Assembly (NCBI GenBank): GCA_000434235.1
Contig: FR892005.1
Coordinates: forward strand, 153,329-171,971
Length of the DNA stretch: 18,643 nt
Direction: 5' to 3'
DNA from: Alistipes sp. CAG:268
GTDB taxonomy: Bacteria > Bacteroidota > Bacteroidia > Bacteroidales > Rikenellaceae
How positions within the stretch are numbered: position 1 is the first letter of the stretch; every line of letters begins with the position of its first letter. This document shows positions 1 to 9,100 of this stretch, in pieces. The position numbers were made by a program, and so were the translations under genes. The notes beneath the pieces were generated by a model, which saw nothing but the letters and a program-made list of their open reading frames with translations, was not told the DNA's origin and did not search any database.

Positions 1-801
1 GGTGAGCGCCATGCCAACCGCCACATCTCGATGACCGAGGAGGGGGAGGCCGTGCCGTCGCTGAGCGACTGGTTCCGTGGCAAGGGGCTTCCGGTCGGCG
101 TGGTGACGCTCGGCAACGCGGTGGACGCCACGCCCACGGCGTTTTACGGACATTCGGTCGAGCGCGACAACGCCGACGAGCTGACCCGCTGCCTGCTCGA
201 TACGCCGGTCGATCTGCTCTGCGGCAGCGGCATTCGCCAGTTCACGGAGCGCGGCGACGGGATCGACCTGATCGGCGAGCTTTCGAAGAACTACCGTTTT
301 GTCCGTTCGATCGACGAGATCAATGCCGCCGAGGGGCGCGTGGTCTGCATTGACGAGCGCATGGACGAGGCGGCCGAGGAGTCGAATCTCGGTCTGCTGG
401 CCGAAGCGACGCGCGCGGCCATCGACAAGCTGCAGGAGCGCGGCGACAAGGGTTTCTTCCTGATGGTCGAGGGGGCGAAGATCGACTATGCCGGACACTC
501 GCGCTGCCTGCCCGGTTCGGTGATCGAGATGCTCAGTTTCGACCTGGCCGTGGCCGAAGCGCTGAAGTTCGCCGATGAGAACGGCCAGACGCTCGTCGTC
601 GTGACGGCCGACCACGAGACCGGCGGTCTGGTGCTGCTCGACGGTGACGAGCAGAGCGGCCGCATCATGGGGGTCTATACGACCGACGACCACACGCCGG
701 CCATGCTGCCCGTCTTTGCCTACGGGCCCGGCGCCGACCGTTTCTGCGGCACCTACCTCAATACGGAGATTGCCCGCCGCATCCGCGAACTGACCCGATA
801 G
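1..801 (+). CDS. Alkaline phosphatase, C-terminal part (5' end outside window)
   Basis: The reading frame is open from base 1 and carries the last 266 residues of an alkaline phosphatase, a zinc/magnesium phosphomonoesterase normally exported to the periplasm. Visible family motifs are the metal-site stretch VEGAKIDYAGH (about bases 463-500), the zinc-binding TADHETGG with Asp at 610-612 and His at 613-615, and a further candidate zinc His in DDHTP at 691-693. The N-terminal part with the nucleophilic serine lies upstream of the window, so activity and any signal peptide cannot be judged. The ATG at base 31 is internal, because the homology-like sequence continues upstream of it. The stop is followed after 4 bases by the next start, so the gene belongs to the same operon as the glycosidase behind it. 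The family is clear; the substrate is not. Confidence 0.9.
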   Translation, partial: GERHANRHISMTEEGEAVPSLSDWFRGKGLPVGVVTLGNAVDATPTAFYGHSVERDNADELTRCLLDTPVDLLCGSGIRQFTERGDGIDLIGELSKNYRFVRSIDEINAAEGRVVCIDERMDEAAEESNLGLLAEATRAAIDKLQERGDKGFFLMVEGAKIDYAGHSRCLPGSVIEMLSFDLAVAEALKFADENGQTLVVVTADHETGGLVLLDGDEQSGRIMGVYTTDDHTPAMLPVFAYGPGADRFCGTYLNTEIARRIRELTR

Positions 802-805
802 GCAC

Positions 806-2428
806 ATGAAACGAACCGATATGAAACGAATGATCGTCGCGGCGGCGCTCCTGGGGTGCGCTGCCGCTCCGGCTGCCGGACAGGGACTCACGTCGGGTCC
901 CTATGAGCTGCCCTACAAGAATACTTATGTGAAGGAGGTCTTCGTGGCTGAGAACGAGTACCGCACGGCCCGGCCCGAGCGGATCGAACCGCTGCCCTTT
1001 GAGCAGGCCCGCGAAATCCTGCCCGCACCCGTGTGGGAGGGGCACGACCGCGAGATCGAGATGTACTGGCATGCCTGGCGGATCGCCGTGGGCAACATCC
1101 GCCAGCCGCAGGAGGGGTCGGGATTCGTCTCGCCCTACCTCGACATCGCCTACAACGGCAACATCTTCATGTGGGACATGTCCTTCATGATGATGTACGC
1201 CCGCTACGGCTACCGCTACTTCCCCTTCCAACGGTCGCTCGACAACTTCTACGCCAAGCAGCATCCCGACGGCTTCATCTGCCGCGAGATCCGCGCCGAC
1301 GGCTCCGACTGCTTCGAACGCTACGACCCCACCTCGACGGGCCCCGACCTGCTGCCGTGGGTCGAGTTGGCCTACTACCGGCAGTTCGGCGACATCGAGC
1401 GGCTGCACCGTGTCTTCCCGGCGCTGTGCGCCTATGCCAAGTGGTGGCGGCTCAACCGCACCTGGCCCGACGGGACCTACTGGTCGAGCGGCTGGGGAAC
1501 GGGCATGGACAATATGCCGCGCGTGAAACCCGAATACAACCCGATCTTCTCGCACGGGCACATGGTGTGGCTCGACACGAACCTCCAGCAGATGCTTGTC
1601 GATGAGTCGCTGCTCCAGATCGGCTTCTACATCGAACGCTGGCAGGAGATCGAGTGGATGGAGGACGAGATGAAGCACCTGAAGCGCTACGTGAACGAGC
1701 ACCTGTGGGACGAGCAGACCGGATTCCTGCATGACCGTTACGGCGACGGCACGCTCTGCCCAACGAAGGGCATCGGTGCCTATTGGGCCCTGCAGACCGA
1801 CGCCCTCGACGGGGAGCGGCTCGACCGGCTGGTGGCCCACCTCTCCGACACGACGGAGTTCGCCCGGCCGCACCGGGTGCCGTCGCTCTCGGCCGACCAT
1901 GCGAAGTACAACCCTGCGGGGCGCTACTGGCAGGGCGGCGTATGGCCCGGCACGAACTACATGCTCATCGACGGGCTCTGGCGCAAGGGCTATCGGGAGC
2001 TGGCCCGTGAGATCGCTGCAAACCACTACGCCTCGGTCTTCGAGGTGTGGAAGCAGACCGGCACTTTCTGGGAATACTACGCTCCCGAGCGGATCGAGCC
2101 GGGGTTCATGGCCCGCAAGGATTTCGTCGGCTGGACCGGACTGCCGCCCATCGCCCTCTTCATCGAGTATGTGCTGGGCATCAAGTCCGATTACTCCGAG
2201 CAGCGTATCGAGTGGGACATCACCCATACCGAGGCGCACGGTATCGAGCGCTATCCGTTCGGTCCCGACGGTGTGGTCGATCTGAAGGTGCGCCGGCGCC
2301 GTTCGGCCTCGGAGCGTCCCGTGGTGACGGTCTCGACCGACGTGCCGTTCGATCTGACGGTGATGTGGGGCGACGGCGAGAGCCGCACGGTCCGCGTTGA
2401 GAAGAGCGGCGAAGTGAAATTCGATTAG
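806..2428 (+). CDS. Exported GH37/GH63-like (trehalase-type, MGH1-like) glycoside hydrolase
   Basis: This is a 540-residue exported glycosidase of the (alpha/alpha)6-barrel group that includes GH37 trehalases and GH63 enzymes. It has an N-terminal signal peptide ending near AAG-Q (about residue 26). The sequence FMWDMSFMM fits the WD motif of this group, GMDN contains the likely general acid Asp235, and the late motif GTFWEYY contains the likely general base Glu423. The stretch YWQGGVWPGTNY, about residues 375-386, is also typical. These catalytic assignments come from known GH37/GH63 enzymes. The start could be ATG 806, 821 or 830; 806 gives a signal peptide with basic residues in front and sits 4 bases after the phosphatase stop. 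The gene is followed after 19 bases by the metallophosphoesterase. The exact family and substrate (trehalose, an alpha-glucoside or an alpha-mannoside) cannot be settled by eye. Confidence 0.85.
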   Translation: MKRTDMKRMIVAAALLGCAAAPAAGQGLTSGPYELPYKNTYVKEVFVAENEYRTARPERIEPLPFEQAREILPAPVWEGHDREIEMYWHAWRIAVGNIRQPQEGSGFVSPYLDIAYNGNIFMWDMSFMMMYARYGYRYFPFQRSLDNFYAKQHPDGFICREIRADGSDCFERYDPTSTGPDLLPWVELAYYRQFGDIERLHRVFPALCAYAKWWRLNRTWPDGTYWSSGWGTGMDNMPRVKPEYNPIFSHGHMVWLDTNLQQMLVDESLLQIGFYIERWQEIEWMEDEMKHLKRYVNEHLWDEQTGFLHDRYGDGTLCPTKGIGAYWALQTDALDGERLDRLVAHLSDTTEFARPHRVPSLSADHAKYNPAGRYWQGGVWPGTNYMLIDGLWRKGYRELAREIAANHYASVFEVWKQTGTFWEYYAPERIEPGFMARKDFVGWTGLPPIALFIEYVLGIKSDYSEQRIEWDITHTEAHGIERYPFGPDGVVDLKVRRRRSASERPVVTVSTDVPFDLTVMWGDGESRTVRVEKSGEVKFD

Positions 2429-2447
2429 TCTGAAAAAAAAGTACGAT

Positions 2448-3461
2448 ATGAGAAAATTGTTTGCTGCGGCCTGTGCCGCCCTGTGGAGTGTCGCCACGCT
2501 GCAGGCGCAACCTGCCGAACTGCGTTTCCGCGACGACGGAACGTTCCGCATCGCGCAGTTCACCGACATGCATCTCGACCCCTCCAAGCCGCGCCGGCTG
2601 GCCGAGAGCGAAAAGACCTTTGCCCGGCTGGAGCGGGTGCTCACAAGCGAGCGCCCCGATCTGGTGGTCTTCACGGGCGACGTAGTGACGGGCGCCCCGG
2701 CCGAGGGGATGTGGCGCCGGCTGCTCGATGCCGTGGAGCGGCACGGAATCCCCTTCTGCGTGGTGCTGGGCAACCACGATGCGGAGCAGGACCTTGCCCG
2801 CACGGAGATCGCCCGCATCGTGACCTCCTATGACGGGTCGCTCAACCGGCTGGCCGACAACGGCGAGCTGGCCGATGTCGAGCTCACGGTGGCCGGCCGC
2901 GGATCGGACCGTCCCGCCTGGGCGTTCTACTGCCTCGACTCGCACGACTACTCGACCATCGAGGGGATCGACGGCTACGGCTGGTTCCTCCCCGGGCAGG
3001 TCGAATGGCTGCGTGCGTGCTGCACGGCCCGTACCGAGGCCAACGGGGGCCGTCCGCTTCCGTCGCTGGCCTTCTTCCACATCGCGCTGCCGGAGTATGT
3101 GGCGGCGTGGCGCAACCCCGACAACAGCCACATCGGCCGTGCCGCCGAGGACGAATGTCCCGGGGTGCTCAACACGGGAATGTTCTCCGCGATGGCCGCG
3201 ACGGGCAGCGTGGTGGGTACCTTCGTGGGACACGACCACGACATTGACTACCTGGTAGCCGAGAAGAGCATCTGCCTGGGCTACGGCCGCTTCTCGGGCG
3301 ACAACACGACCTACAACAACCTGCGTCCCGGCGTGCGCATGCTCGTGCTGACCGAGGGTGCGCGCGGATTCGAGACCTGGATCCGCGAGGACGACGGACG
3401 GATGGTCGATCACGCACGTTTCGACGAGGGTAAGATCACGGAAATTTCGGTGGAGCGATGA
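2448..3461 (+). CDS. Exported calcineurin-like metallophosphoesterase
   Basis: This 337-residue protein has a signal peptide (residues 1-20, cleavage after LQA) followed by a complete calcineurin-like phosphoesterase domain. The dinuclear metal motifs are in order: TDMHLD (Asp40, His42), GDVVTG (Asp78), GNHD (Asn109, His110), FHIALPE (metal His) and GHDHD near residues 263-267. The domain resembles the periplasmic purple-acid-phosphatase/Dcr2-like phosphohydrolases that are common in Bacteroidota glycan loci. It would remove phosphate from monoesters or diesters in the periplasm; the substrate is unknown. The gene lies 19 bases after the glycosidase, and its stop overlaps the next start as ATGA, which argues for translational coupling with the sugar kinase. 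Confidence 0.92.
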   Translation: MRKLFAAACAALWSVATLQAQPAELRFRDDGTFRIAQFTDMHLDPSKPRRLAESEKTFARLERVLTSERPDLVVFTGDVVTGAPAEGMWRRLLDAVERHGIPFCVVLGNHDAEQDLARTEIARIVTSYDGSLNRLADNGELADVELTVAGRGSDRPAWAFYCLDSHDYSTIEGIDGYGWFLPGQVEWLRACCTARTEANGGRPLPSLAFFHIALPEYVAAWRNPDNSHIGRAAEDECPGVLNTGMFSAMAATGSVVGTFVGHDHDIDYLVAEKSICLGYGRFSGDNTTYNNLRPGVRMLVLTEGARGFETWIREDDGRMVDHARFDEGKITEISVER

Positions 3462-4279
3462 GGATCGGTGTGGATTTGGGCGGCACGAACGTTCGTGTCG
3501 GACTGGTGGACGAAGGACGCATCGTGCGTCTGTTGTCGGAACCCTGCAGGGCCGACCGTTCCGAAGAGGAGGTGCTCGGGCACATCGCTTCGCTCATCGA
3601 GCGGCTGATGGCTCCCGGGGTGGAGTGCATCGGGATCGGGGTGCCGTCGGTCGTCGATGCTGTCCGGGGCATCGTCTACAACGTCGTGGGCATTCCCTCG
3701 TGGCGCGAGGTGCACCTCAAGGAGCGTTTCGAGGAGCGTTTCGGCATACCGGTGCACGTCAATAACGACTGCAACTGCTTTGCTCTCGGCGTCTGCCGCT
3801 TCGGCGAGGCGCTCGGCTGCCGCGACGTGGTGTGCATCGCGCTCGGTACCGGCGTCGGCGCCGGTATCGTGATCGACGGCAGGCTCTACTCGGGCCCCAA
3901 TACGGGTGCCGGCGAGATCGGGAGCATCCCCTACCTCGACCGCGACTACGAATACTACTGCAGCAGCCGCTTCTTCATCGGACGCGGAACGTCGGGCAAG
4001 GAGGCCTTCGAGCGGGCCGCTGCGGGAGATCCCGGGGCGCTGGCCCTGTGGCGTGAGTTCGGCGGGCACATCGGACAGCTTGTGATGCTGGCGCTCTATG
4101 CCTACGATCCCGAGGCGATCGTCTTCGGAGGCAGCATCTCGCAAGCCTTCGACTTCTTCCGCGAGGCGATGTACGAGCGGCTTGCGGAATTCCCCTATGC
4201 ACGGACCGTCGAACGGCTGAGGATCGGCTGTTCGAAAATCGAGAATGTCGGATTGCTGGGCGCATCGGCCTGCGAATAA
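3458..4279 (+). CDS. ROK-family sugar kinase lacking the usual zinc motif
   Basis: This 273-residue cytoplasmic protein has the ASKHA/ROK kinase layout: phosphate-binding DLGGTN at residues 6-11, the catalytic-base region VNNDCN with Asp104, and the second phosphate loop LGTGVGAGI at 129-137. It would phosphorylate a hexose such as glucose or N-acetylglucosamine at the 6 position. Next to a GH20 hexosaminidase, GlcNAc is an attractive substrate, but that is inference. The usual ROK zinc site is a His after GEIG followed by a CxCGxxGCxE cluster. Here the sequence runs GEIGSIP and keeps a single nearby cysteine (Cys168), so the zinc site is absent. It overlaps the phosphoesterase by 4 bases and has no signal peptide, unlike its neighbours. 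Confidence 0.9.
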   Translation: MRIGVDLGGTNVRVGLVDEGRIVRLLSEPCRADRSEEEVLGHIASLIERLMAPGVECIGIGVPSVVDAVRGIVYNVVGIPSWREVHLKERFEERFGIPVHVNNDCNCFALGVCRFGEALGCRDVVCIALGTGVGAGIVIDGRLYSGPNTGAGEIGSIPYLDRDYEYYCSSRFFIGRGTSGKEAFERAAAGDPGALALWREFGGHIGQLVMLALYAYDPEAIVFGGSISQAFDFFREAMYERLAEFPYARTVERLRIGCSKIENVGLLGASACE

Positions 4280-4288
4280 CGTACTGAT

Positions 4289-5947
4289 ATGGTGATGAAT
4301 AGGATTTGCAGCCGCATCCTTCTGGGTGTCGGTTGTCTCTCGGCGTATGCCTGTGGCCGGACGGTTTCGGCCGAGCGCGAGGTGGCCGTGGTGCCGCAGC
4401 CTGCGGCCGTGGAGTGCGGTGACGGGACTTTCCGCCTGACGGGCGACACGCCCGTCCGAATGGTCGGCGGGGCGGAGTCGGATGCCCGCATGGAGTGGGT
4501 GGCCGATGCCCTGGACGAGGTCGTGGAGCCGCTCTTCGGACGGAAACTTTCCGTCGGGACGGGGGATGCGTCCATCCCGGGAGCGGTGAACATCGGCCGT
4601 GCCGATACGCTGCCGCAGGAGGCCTACCGGCTGACGGTGGCGGACGACCGGATCGAGATTCTGGCCGGCGGCCCCGAGGGGGCGTTCCATGCCGTGCAGA
4701 CGCTCCGGCAGCTGCTGCCCGCCGCGGCATTCGGAGAGGACGGGCTGCGGGCCGTGGAGCTGCCCGCGGTCAGGATCGACGACCGCCCGGCGCTGGCTTA
4801 CCGCGGGCTGATGCTCGATGTGGCGCGCCATTTCTTTACGGTCGATGAGGTCAAGCGCACGCTCGACCTGATGGCCCTGCACAAGATGAATGTCTTCCAC
4901 TGGCACCTGACCGACGACCAGGGGTGGCGGATCGAGATCCGCAAATACCCCGAACTCACGCGCGTGGGGTCGGTGCGCAAACGGACGCTCATCGGCAAGG
5001 ATCCCGGCGGCGAGTACGACGAGTCGTGCCGTTACGACGAGACCCCCTACGGCGGCTTCTATACGCAGGAGGAGATCCGCGAGGTGGTCGATTACGCCGC
5101 GCGGCGCTTCATCACGGTCATTCCCGAAATCGAATTCCCGGGCCATGCCGTGGCGGCACTGGCCTCCTATCCGTGGCTGAGCTGCACGGGCGAGCAGTAT
5201 GAGGTGCGGCAGACATGGGACATCGACGATCGGGTCTTCTGCCCGGGCCGCGAGGAGACCTTCGAGTTCATCGAAGGGGTGCTCGATGAGGTCATCGGGC
5301 TTTTCCCTTCGAAATACATCCACATCGGCGGGGACGAGTGCCCGACGAAGATGTGGGAGCAGTGCCCCCGCTGCCGGGCGCGGATGCGTACCGAGGGGCT
5401 TACCCGTCCGCGGCAGCTGCAGGGTTATGCCACGGTGCGTGTCGAGCGCTTCCTGCAGCGGCACGGCCGCGAACTGATCGGCTGGGACGAGGTGCTCGAC
5501 GGCGGGGTTTCGCCGACGGCCATTGTCATGTCGTGGCGCGGGACTGAAGGCGGCATCCGTGCCGCCCGTCAGGGCAACCGCGTGATCATGGCCCCCACGA
5601 CCCACTGCTATTTCGACTACTACCAGACGGACGATACGGCCCGTGAGCCGCTCGCCTGGGGCGGATACCTGCCCCTCGGGCAGGTCTATGCATTCGACCC
5701 TGCCGAAGGCCTTTCATCCGACGAACGGCAGTTCCTGCTCGGCGTACAGGCCAATCTGTGGACCGAATACATCCCCGATTTCGATCAGGCGCAGTACATG
5801 CTGCTGCCGCGGCTGGGGGCGCTCGCCGAGGTCGGATGGGGCACTGCCACGGACGATTACGAAGGTTTCGTGCGCCGCCTGCGCCGCCTGACGGGGCTCT
5901 ACGATGCCTGCGGCTACCGTTATGCCCGCCACGTATTCGCCGATTGA
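4289..5947 (+). CDS. Exported GH20 beta-N-acetylhexosaminidase
   Basis: This 552-residue enzyme removes terminal beta-linked GlcNAc or GalNAc from glycans by substrate-assisted catalysis. After an export signal (about residues 1-28) comes a GH20b-type N-terminal domain (about 30-155) and a TIM-barrel catalytic domain. Diagnostic motifs are HWHLTDDQGW at 204-213 and HIGGDE at 345-350, with Asp349 and Glu350 as the catalytic pair. A cysteine at residue 22 (SAYAC) weakly resembles a lipobox, so the protein may be a lipoprotein or simply periplasmic. ATG 4295 is an alternative start two codons in. The gene begins 9 bases after the kinase and is the last of the first operon block; no hairpin with a T-tract follows it. 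Length and motifs are intact. Confidence 0.95.
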   Translation: MVMNRICSRILLGVGCLSAYACGRTVSAEREVAVVPQPAAVECGDGTFRLTGDTPVRMVGGAESDARMEWVADALDEVVEPLFGRKLSVGTGDASIPGAVNIGRADTLPQEAYRLTVADDRIEILAGGPEGAFHAVQTLRQLLPAAAFGEDGLRAVELPAVRIDDRPALAYRGLMLDVARHFFTVDEVKRTLDLMALHKMNVFHWHLTDDQGWRIEIRKYPELTRVGSVRKRTLIGKDPGGEYDESCRYDETPYGGFYTQEEIREVVDYAARRFITVIPEIEFPGHAVAALASYPWLSCTGEQYEVRQTWDIDDRVFCPGREETFEFIEGVLDEVIGLFPSKYIHIGGDECPTKMWEQCPRCRARMRTEGLTRPRQLQGYATVRVERFLQRHGRELIGWDEVLDGGVSPTAIVMSWRGTEGGIRAARQGNRVIMAPTTHCYFDYYQTDDTAREPLAWGGYLPLGQVYAFDPAEGLSSDERQFLLGVQANLWTEYIPDFDQAQYMLLPRLGALAEVGWGTATDDYEGFVRRLRRLTGLYDACGYRYARHVFAD

Positions 5948-6034
5948 TCCGGAGGTCTGCGGCTCTGACTGCAGATCTGCGCGAAATGAGGATTATAATA
6001 CGCGAAAGGCGACCGATCGCTGCGATAGAGTATA

Positions 6035-6042
6035 TAATTTTG
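6035..6042 (+). promoter_or_regulatory. Candidate -7 promoter box for the SusC operon
   Basis: TAATTTTG matches the Bacteroidota housekeeping -7 consensus TAnnTTTG inside the AT-rich gap 5948-6168. No TTTG is present at the expected -33 distance, so the promoter may be weak or activator-dependent. Transcription from here would give a leader of about 120 bases before the susC-like start. The rest of the gap holds no gene that I can see. Confidence 0.5.
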
Positions 6043-6062
6043 AATATCAAAATGGCCGAACG

Positions 6063-6081
6063 TTACAAAGAGATTACAAAG
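6063..6081 (+). repeat. Direct repeat TTACAAAG x2 in the SusC leader
   Basis: The octamer TTACAAAG occurs at 6063-6070 and again at 6074-6081. The copies are 11 bases apart start to start, about one helical turn. This spacing is what a protein binding one face of the DNA would use, but the repeat lies downstream of the candidate promoter and could be chance in AT-rich sequence. Confidence 0.35.
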
Positions 6082-6109
6082 GCACGGTTTAATTTAAAAT
6101 ATTTAAAAA

Positions 6110-6126
6110 CTACAATCCCCCTGTAG
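6110..6126 (+). other. Small hairpin in the SusC leader
   Basis: CTACA at 6110-6114 pairs with TGTAG at 6122-6126 around a 7-base loop of ATCCCCC. It sits 42 bases upstream of the susC-like start and follows AT-rich sequence with two TTTAAA hexamers (6093-6098 and 6102-6107). The stem is short and without a T-tract, so it is not a terminator; a role in leader RNA stability or control is only possible. Confidence 0.3.
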
Positions 6127-6168
6127 AGCTCATCACTTATATATCTCATAATTATTAACCTTAACTCT

Positions 6169-9100
6169 ATGGAAATGAATTTGACAATTTCGGGGAAGAC
6201 GCGGAATTTCTTCCGTGTTTTTCTGATGAGTCTGCTGCTTGGCATACTCATGCTTCCGGCCGAGGCCCAGAACCGGGTGACGGTTTCGGGACGTTTGACC
6301 GACACGGGTCAGAATCCGCTGATCGGTGCTTCGGTTATAGAAAAGGGTACGACCAACGGCGTCACGACCGATGTCGATGGCCGTTATTCGATCTCGGTGG
6401 ACGGCAATGCCACGCTCGACTTCTCGTTCATCGGCTATAAGGCGCAGAGCATCGCCGTGATGAACCGCACGCAGATCGACGTGGTGATGGAGGACGACGC
6501 GATGATGATCGGCGAGGTCGTGGCCATCGGTTACGGCTCGCAGCGCAAGGAGGACCTCTCGATGGCCGTGACCACCGTCAAGCTGGACGATGTGGCCAAG
6601 AGCCGCTCCTCGAATCTGGCTACGATGTTGCAGGGCCGCATGCCCGGTGTGACGATCCAGCAGACCGGTGACCCGATGAAACCCGCCTCGTTCTCGATCC
6701 GCGGCCGCGGTTCGAAGGGCAACGACGACGACCCGACCTCGGGCGACGGCGTACTGGTGGTAGTTGATGGCGTGCCCAACGCACCCTACATGGTCGAGGA
6801 TGTCGAGTCGATCACCGTGCTCAAGGATGCCGCTTCGGCCGCTATCTACGGTGCATCGGTAGGATCGAGCGGTGTCATCCTGATTACCACCAAGAAGGCC
6901 CAGAGCGGCCAGATCCGCGTCAGCGCCAACGTGTCGCTCGGCTTCGAGAAGGTTTCCAACCTGCCTACGATGCTGACGGCCGAGCAGTACAACTCGGTTT
7001 GGGCCAAGGCCGTGGAGAGCAATCCCGGCAGCCAGCTTCCGAGTGCCGCCGACCCGAGTGTCTATCCGTGGGGCAACGTGACCCGCACCGACTGGCTCGA
7101 CGAGATTTTCCAGACCGGCTTCACGCAGCACTATGCCGCCTCGATCAGCGGCGGTACGGAGAAGGTGCAGTCGATCTTCTCGCTCTCCTATGACAAGAAG
7201 GACGGCGTGCTGCTGAATACTTGGAGCGAGAGTTTCAACGGCAAGCTGCAGACCGATTTCAAACTGGCCAAGTGGCTGAAGATCTCCGAGCGTGCCTCGT
7301 TCGTCGTCTCCAACGGTCAGGGTAATGTCGATACGAGCCACCAGGGTCCCATCATGGGTGCCGTCTGGTATCCCCGTTCGGCTACGGTCTATGAGATGAA
7401 CGAGGACGGAACCTACGCCCTCGACGACAAGGGCAACAAGTTCTACGGCGGTACGACCCCGCTGTGGGCCAACGTGAACGGTACGCCGCTGCTCTACAAC
7501 CCGGTGGCCTACCTCGAGCGTCTGCACCGTCTCTATCCCGAAAACAAGATCTACTCGACCACTTCGGTGGAGATCAAGCCGATCTCGTCGCTGACCATTA
7601 AGTCCGACTTCACGGCCGACCTGCGCAACAAGGAGGCCGACGAGTTCTATCCCAAGATGACCGAGCGCGGTCTGCAGCGCAGCGAGAACCACCGCGAGCA
7701 GTTCTTCTACCGCGACCGCCACTGGCTTTCGGAGACCACTATCTCGTATGCACAGGTCTTCGGCAAGCACCACATCAGCGCCATGGCCGGCTTCACCGCC
7801 GACTTCAAGAAGACGCGCGAGCGTCAGCTCTATTCGCGCAACTACGCTTCGGAGGCCGATGACCAGCTGCTCTGGGGACAGGCCGAGAACTGGACCGACA
7901 CGCACCCGCAGGAGTTCATCTACGAGTATGCGATGGCTTCGTTCCTCGCCCGTATCGGCTATTCGTTCGACGACCGCTACTTCTTGGTCGGCAGCATCCG
8001 CCGCGACGCCTCGTCGAAGCTGCCCGCCGCCAAGAACTACGACTGGTTCCCCTCGGTTTCCGGATCGTGGAAGATCTCCTCGGAGAAGTTCTTCCAGAAC
8101 TCGGGCCTGGCCAAGACCTTCAACCTGGTCAAGCTGCGTGCCGGCTGGGGACGTGTCGGTAACGTGGACCTCTATCCGAACAACGTGGCCGACGTCGAGC
8201 TGCTCAACTACACCTATTCGATGATCTTCGGTCAGAACCTCGACCAGCTCGTGCAGGGTACCTATCTCTCCACGATCCCGAACCTCAACGCCCGCTGGGA
8301 GACGACCGAGCAAACCAGTGTGGGTCTCGACCTGGCCCTGTTCGACAACAAGCTCGAGTTCAGCGCCGACTACTACCACAAGGTGACCAAGGACCTGATC
8401 GACCTGGTTCCGACTCCCGAGCAGATCGGTGTGGCTAACTCGCCGATGGGCAACATGGGTAACGTGCTCAACAAGGGTTGGGAGTTCTCGATCAACTACA
8501 ACGGCAGCGCCGCCCAGGGCAAGTTCAACTACAACGTCTGGGGTATGTTCTCGACCAACAAGGGTTATGTGCGCGAATACGGCGTGCGCAACGGCCCGGT
8601 AATGCACACCAGCCCCAACCTGAACAGCAACGCCCTGCTCTTCTCGGATGCCGGACAGCCCTGGTATTCGTTCATGGTCTACCGTACGGCCGGTATCTTC
8701 CGTTCGCAGGACGAGATCAACAAGTATATCTACAAGAACCCCGAGACGGGCGAAGCCAAGCTGCTCATGCCCGATGCCAAGGTCGGCGACCTGATCTTCG
8801 TCGATACGAACAACGACGGTGTGATCAATGACGATGACAAGGTATTCGCCGGTTCCTACACCCCGAAGAACACCTTCTCGTTCGGCGGTTCGTTCGACTG
8901 GAAGGGCTTCGACTTCAGCTTCTTCTTCCAGGGCGTGACGGGCAACAAGATCTACAACGGTCTGAAGCAGATGGCCATGAACGGCCGCAACGACTACGGC
9001 AACCTGATCTCCGACGTGCTCGATACGTGGGATTTCAACCCCGAGAGCAGCAAGTACCCGCGCCTGGGTCTGGTTACCGGCAGCGACACGAACGGCAACT

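Noticed and set aside
758..2818. A 686-codon open frame on the - strand across the glycosidase and phosphoesterase genes
   Set aside because: It is antisense to two convincing genes, crosses their boundary and shows no recognisable motif.
3410..5605. A 731-codon open frame on the - strand opposite the kinase and GH20 genes
   Set aside because: The composition is that of a GC-rich shadow, and the opposite strand holds intact catalytic motifs.
6110..6126. The small hairpin as a riboswitch
   Set aside because: A 5-base-pair stem alone has no aptamer-like complexity, and it precedes a nutrient transporter of a family not usually riboswitch-controlled.
6133..8607. An 824-codon open frame on the - strand opposite the SusC-like gene
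   Set aside because: It is rich in V, G, H, R and L with no domain order, and is fully explained as a shadow of the transporter.
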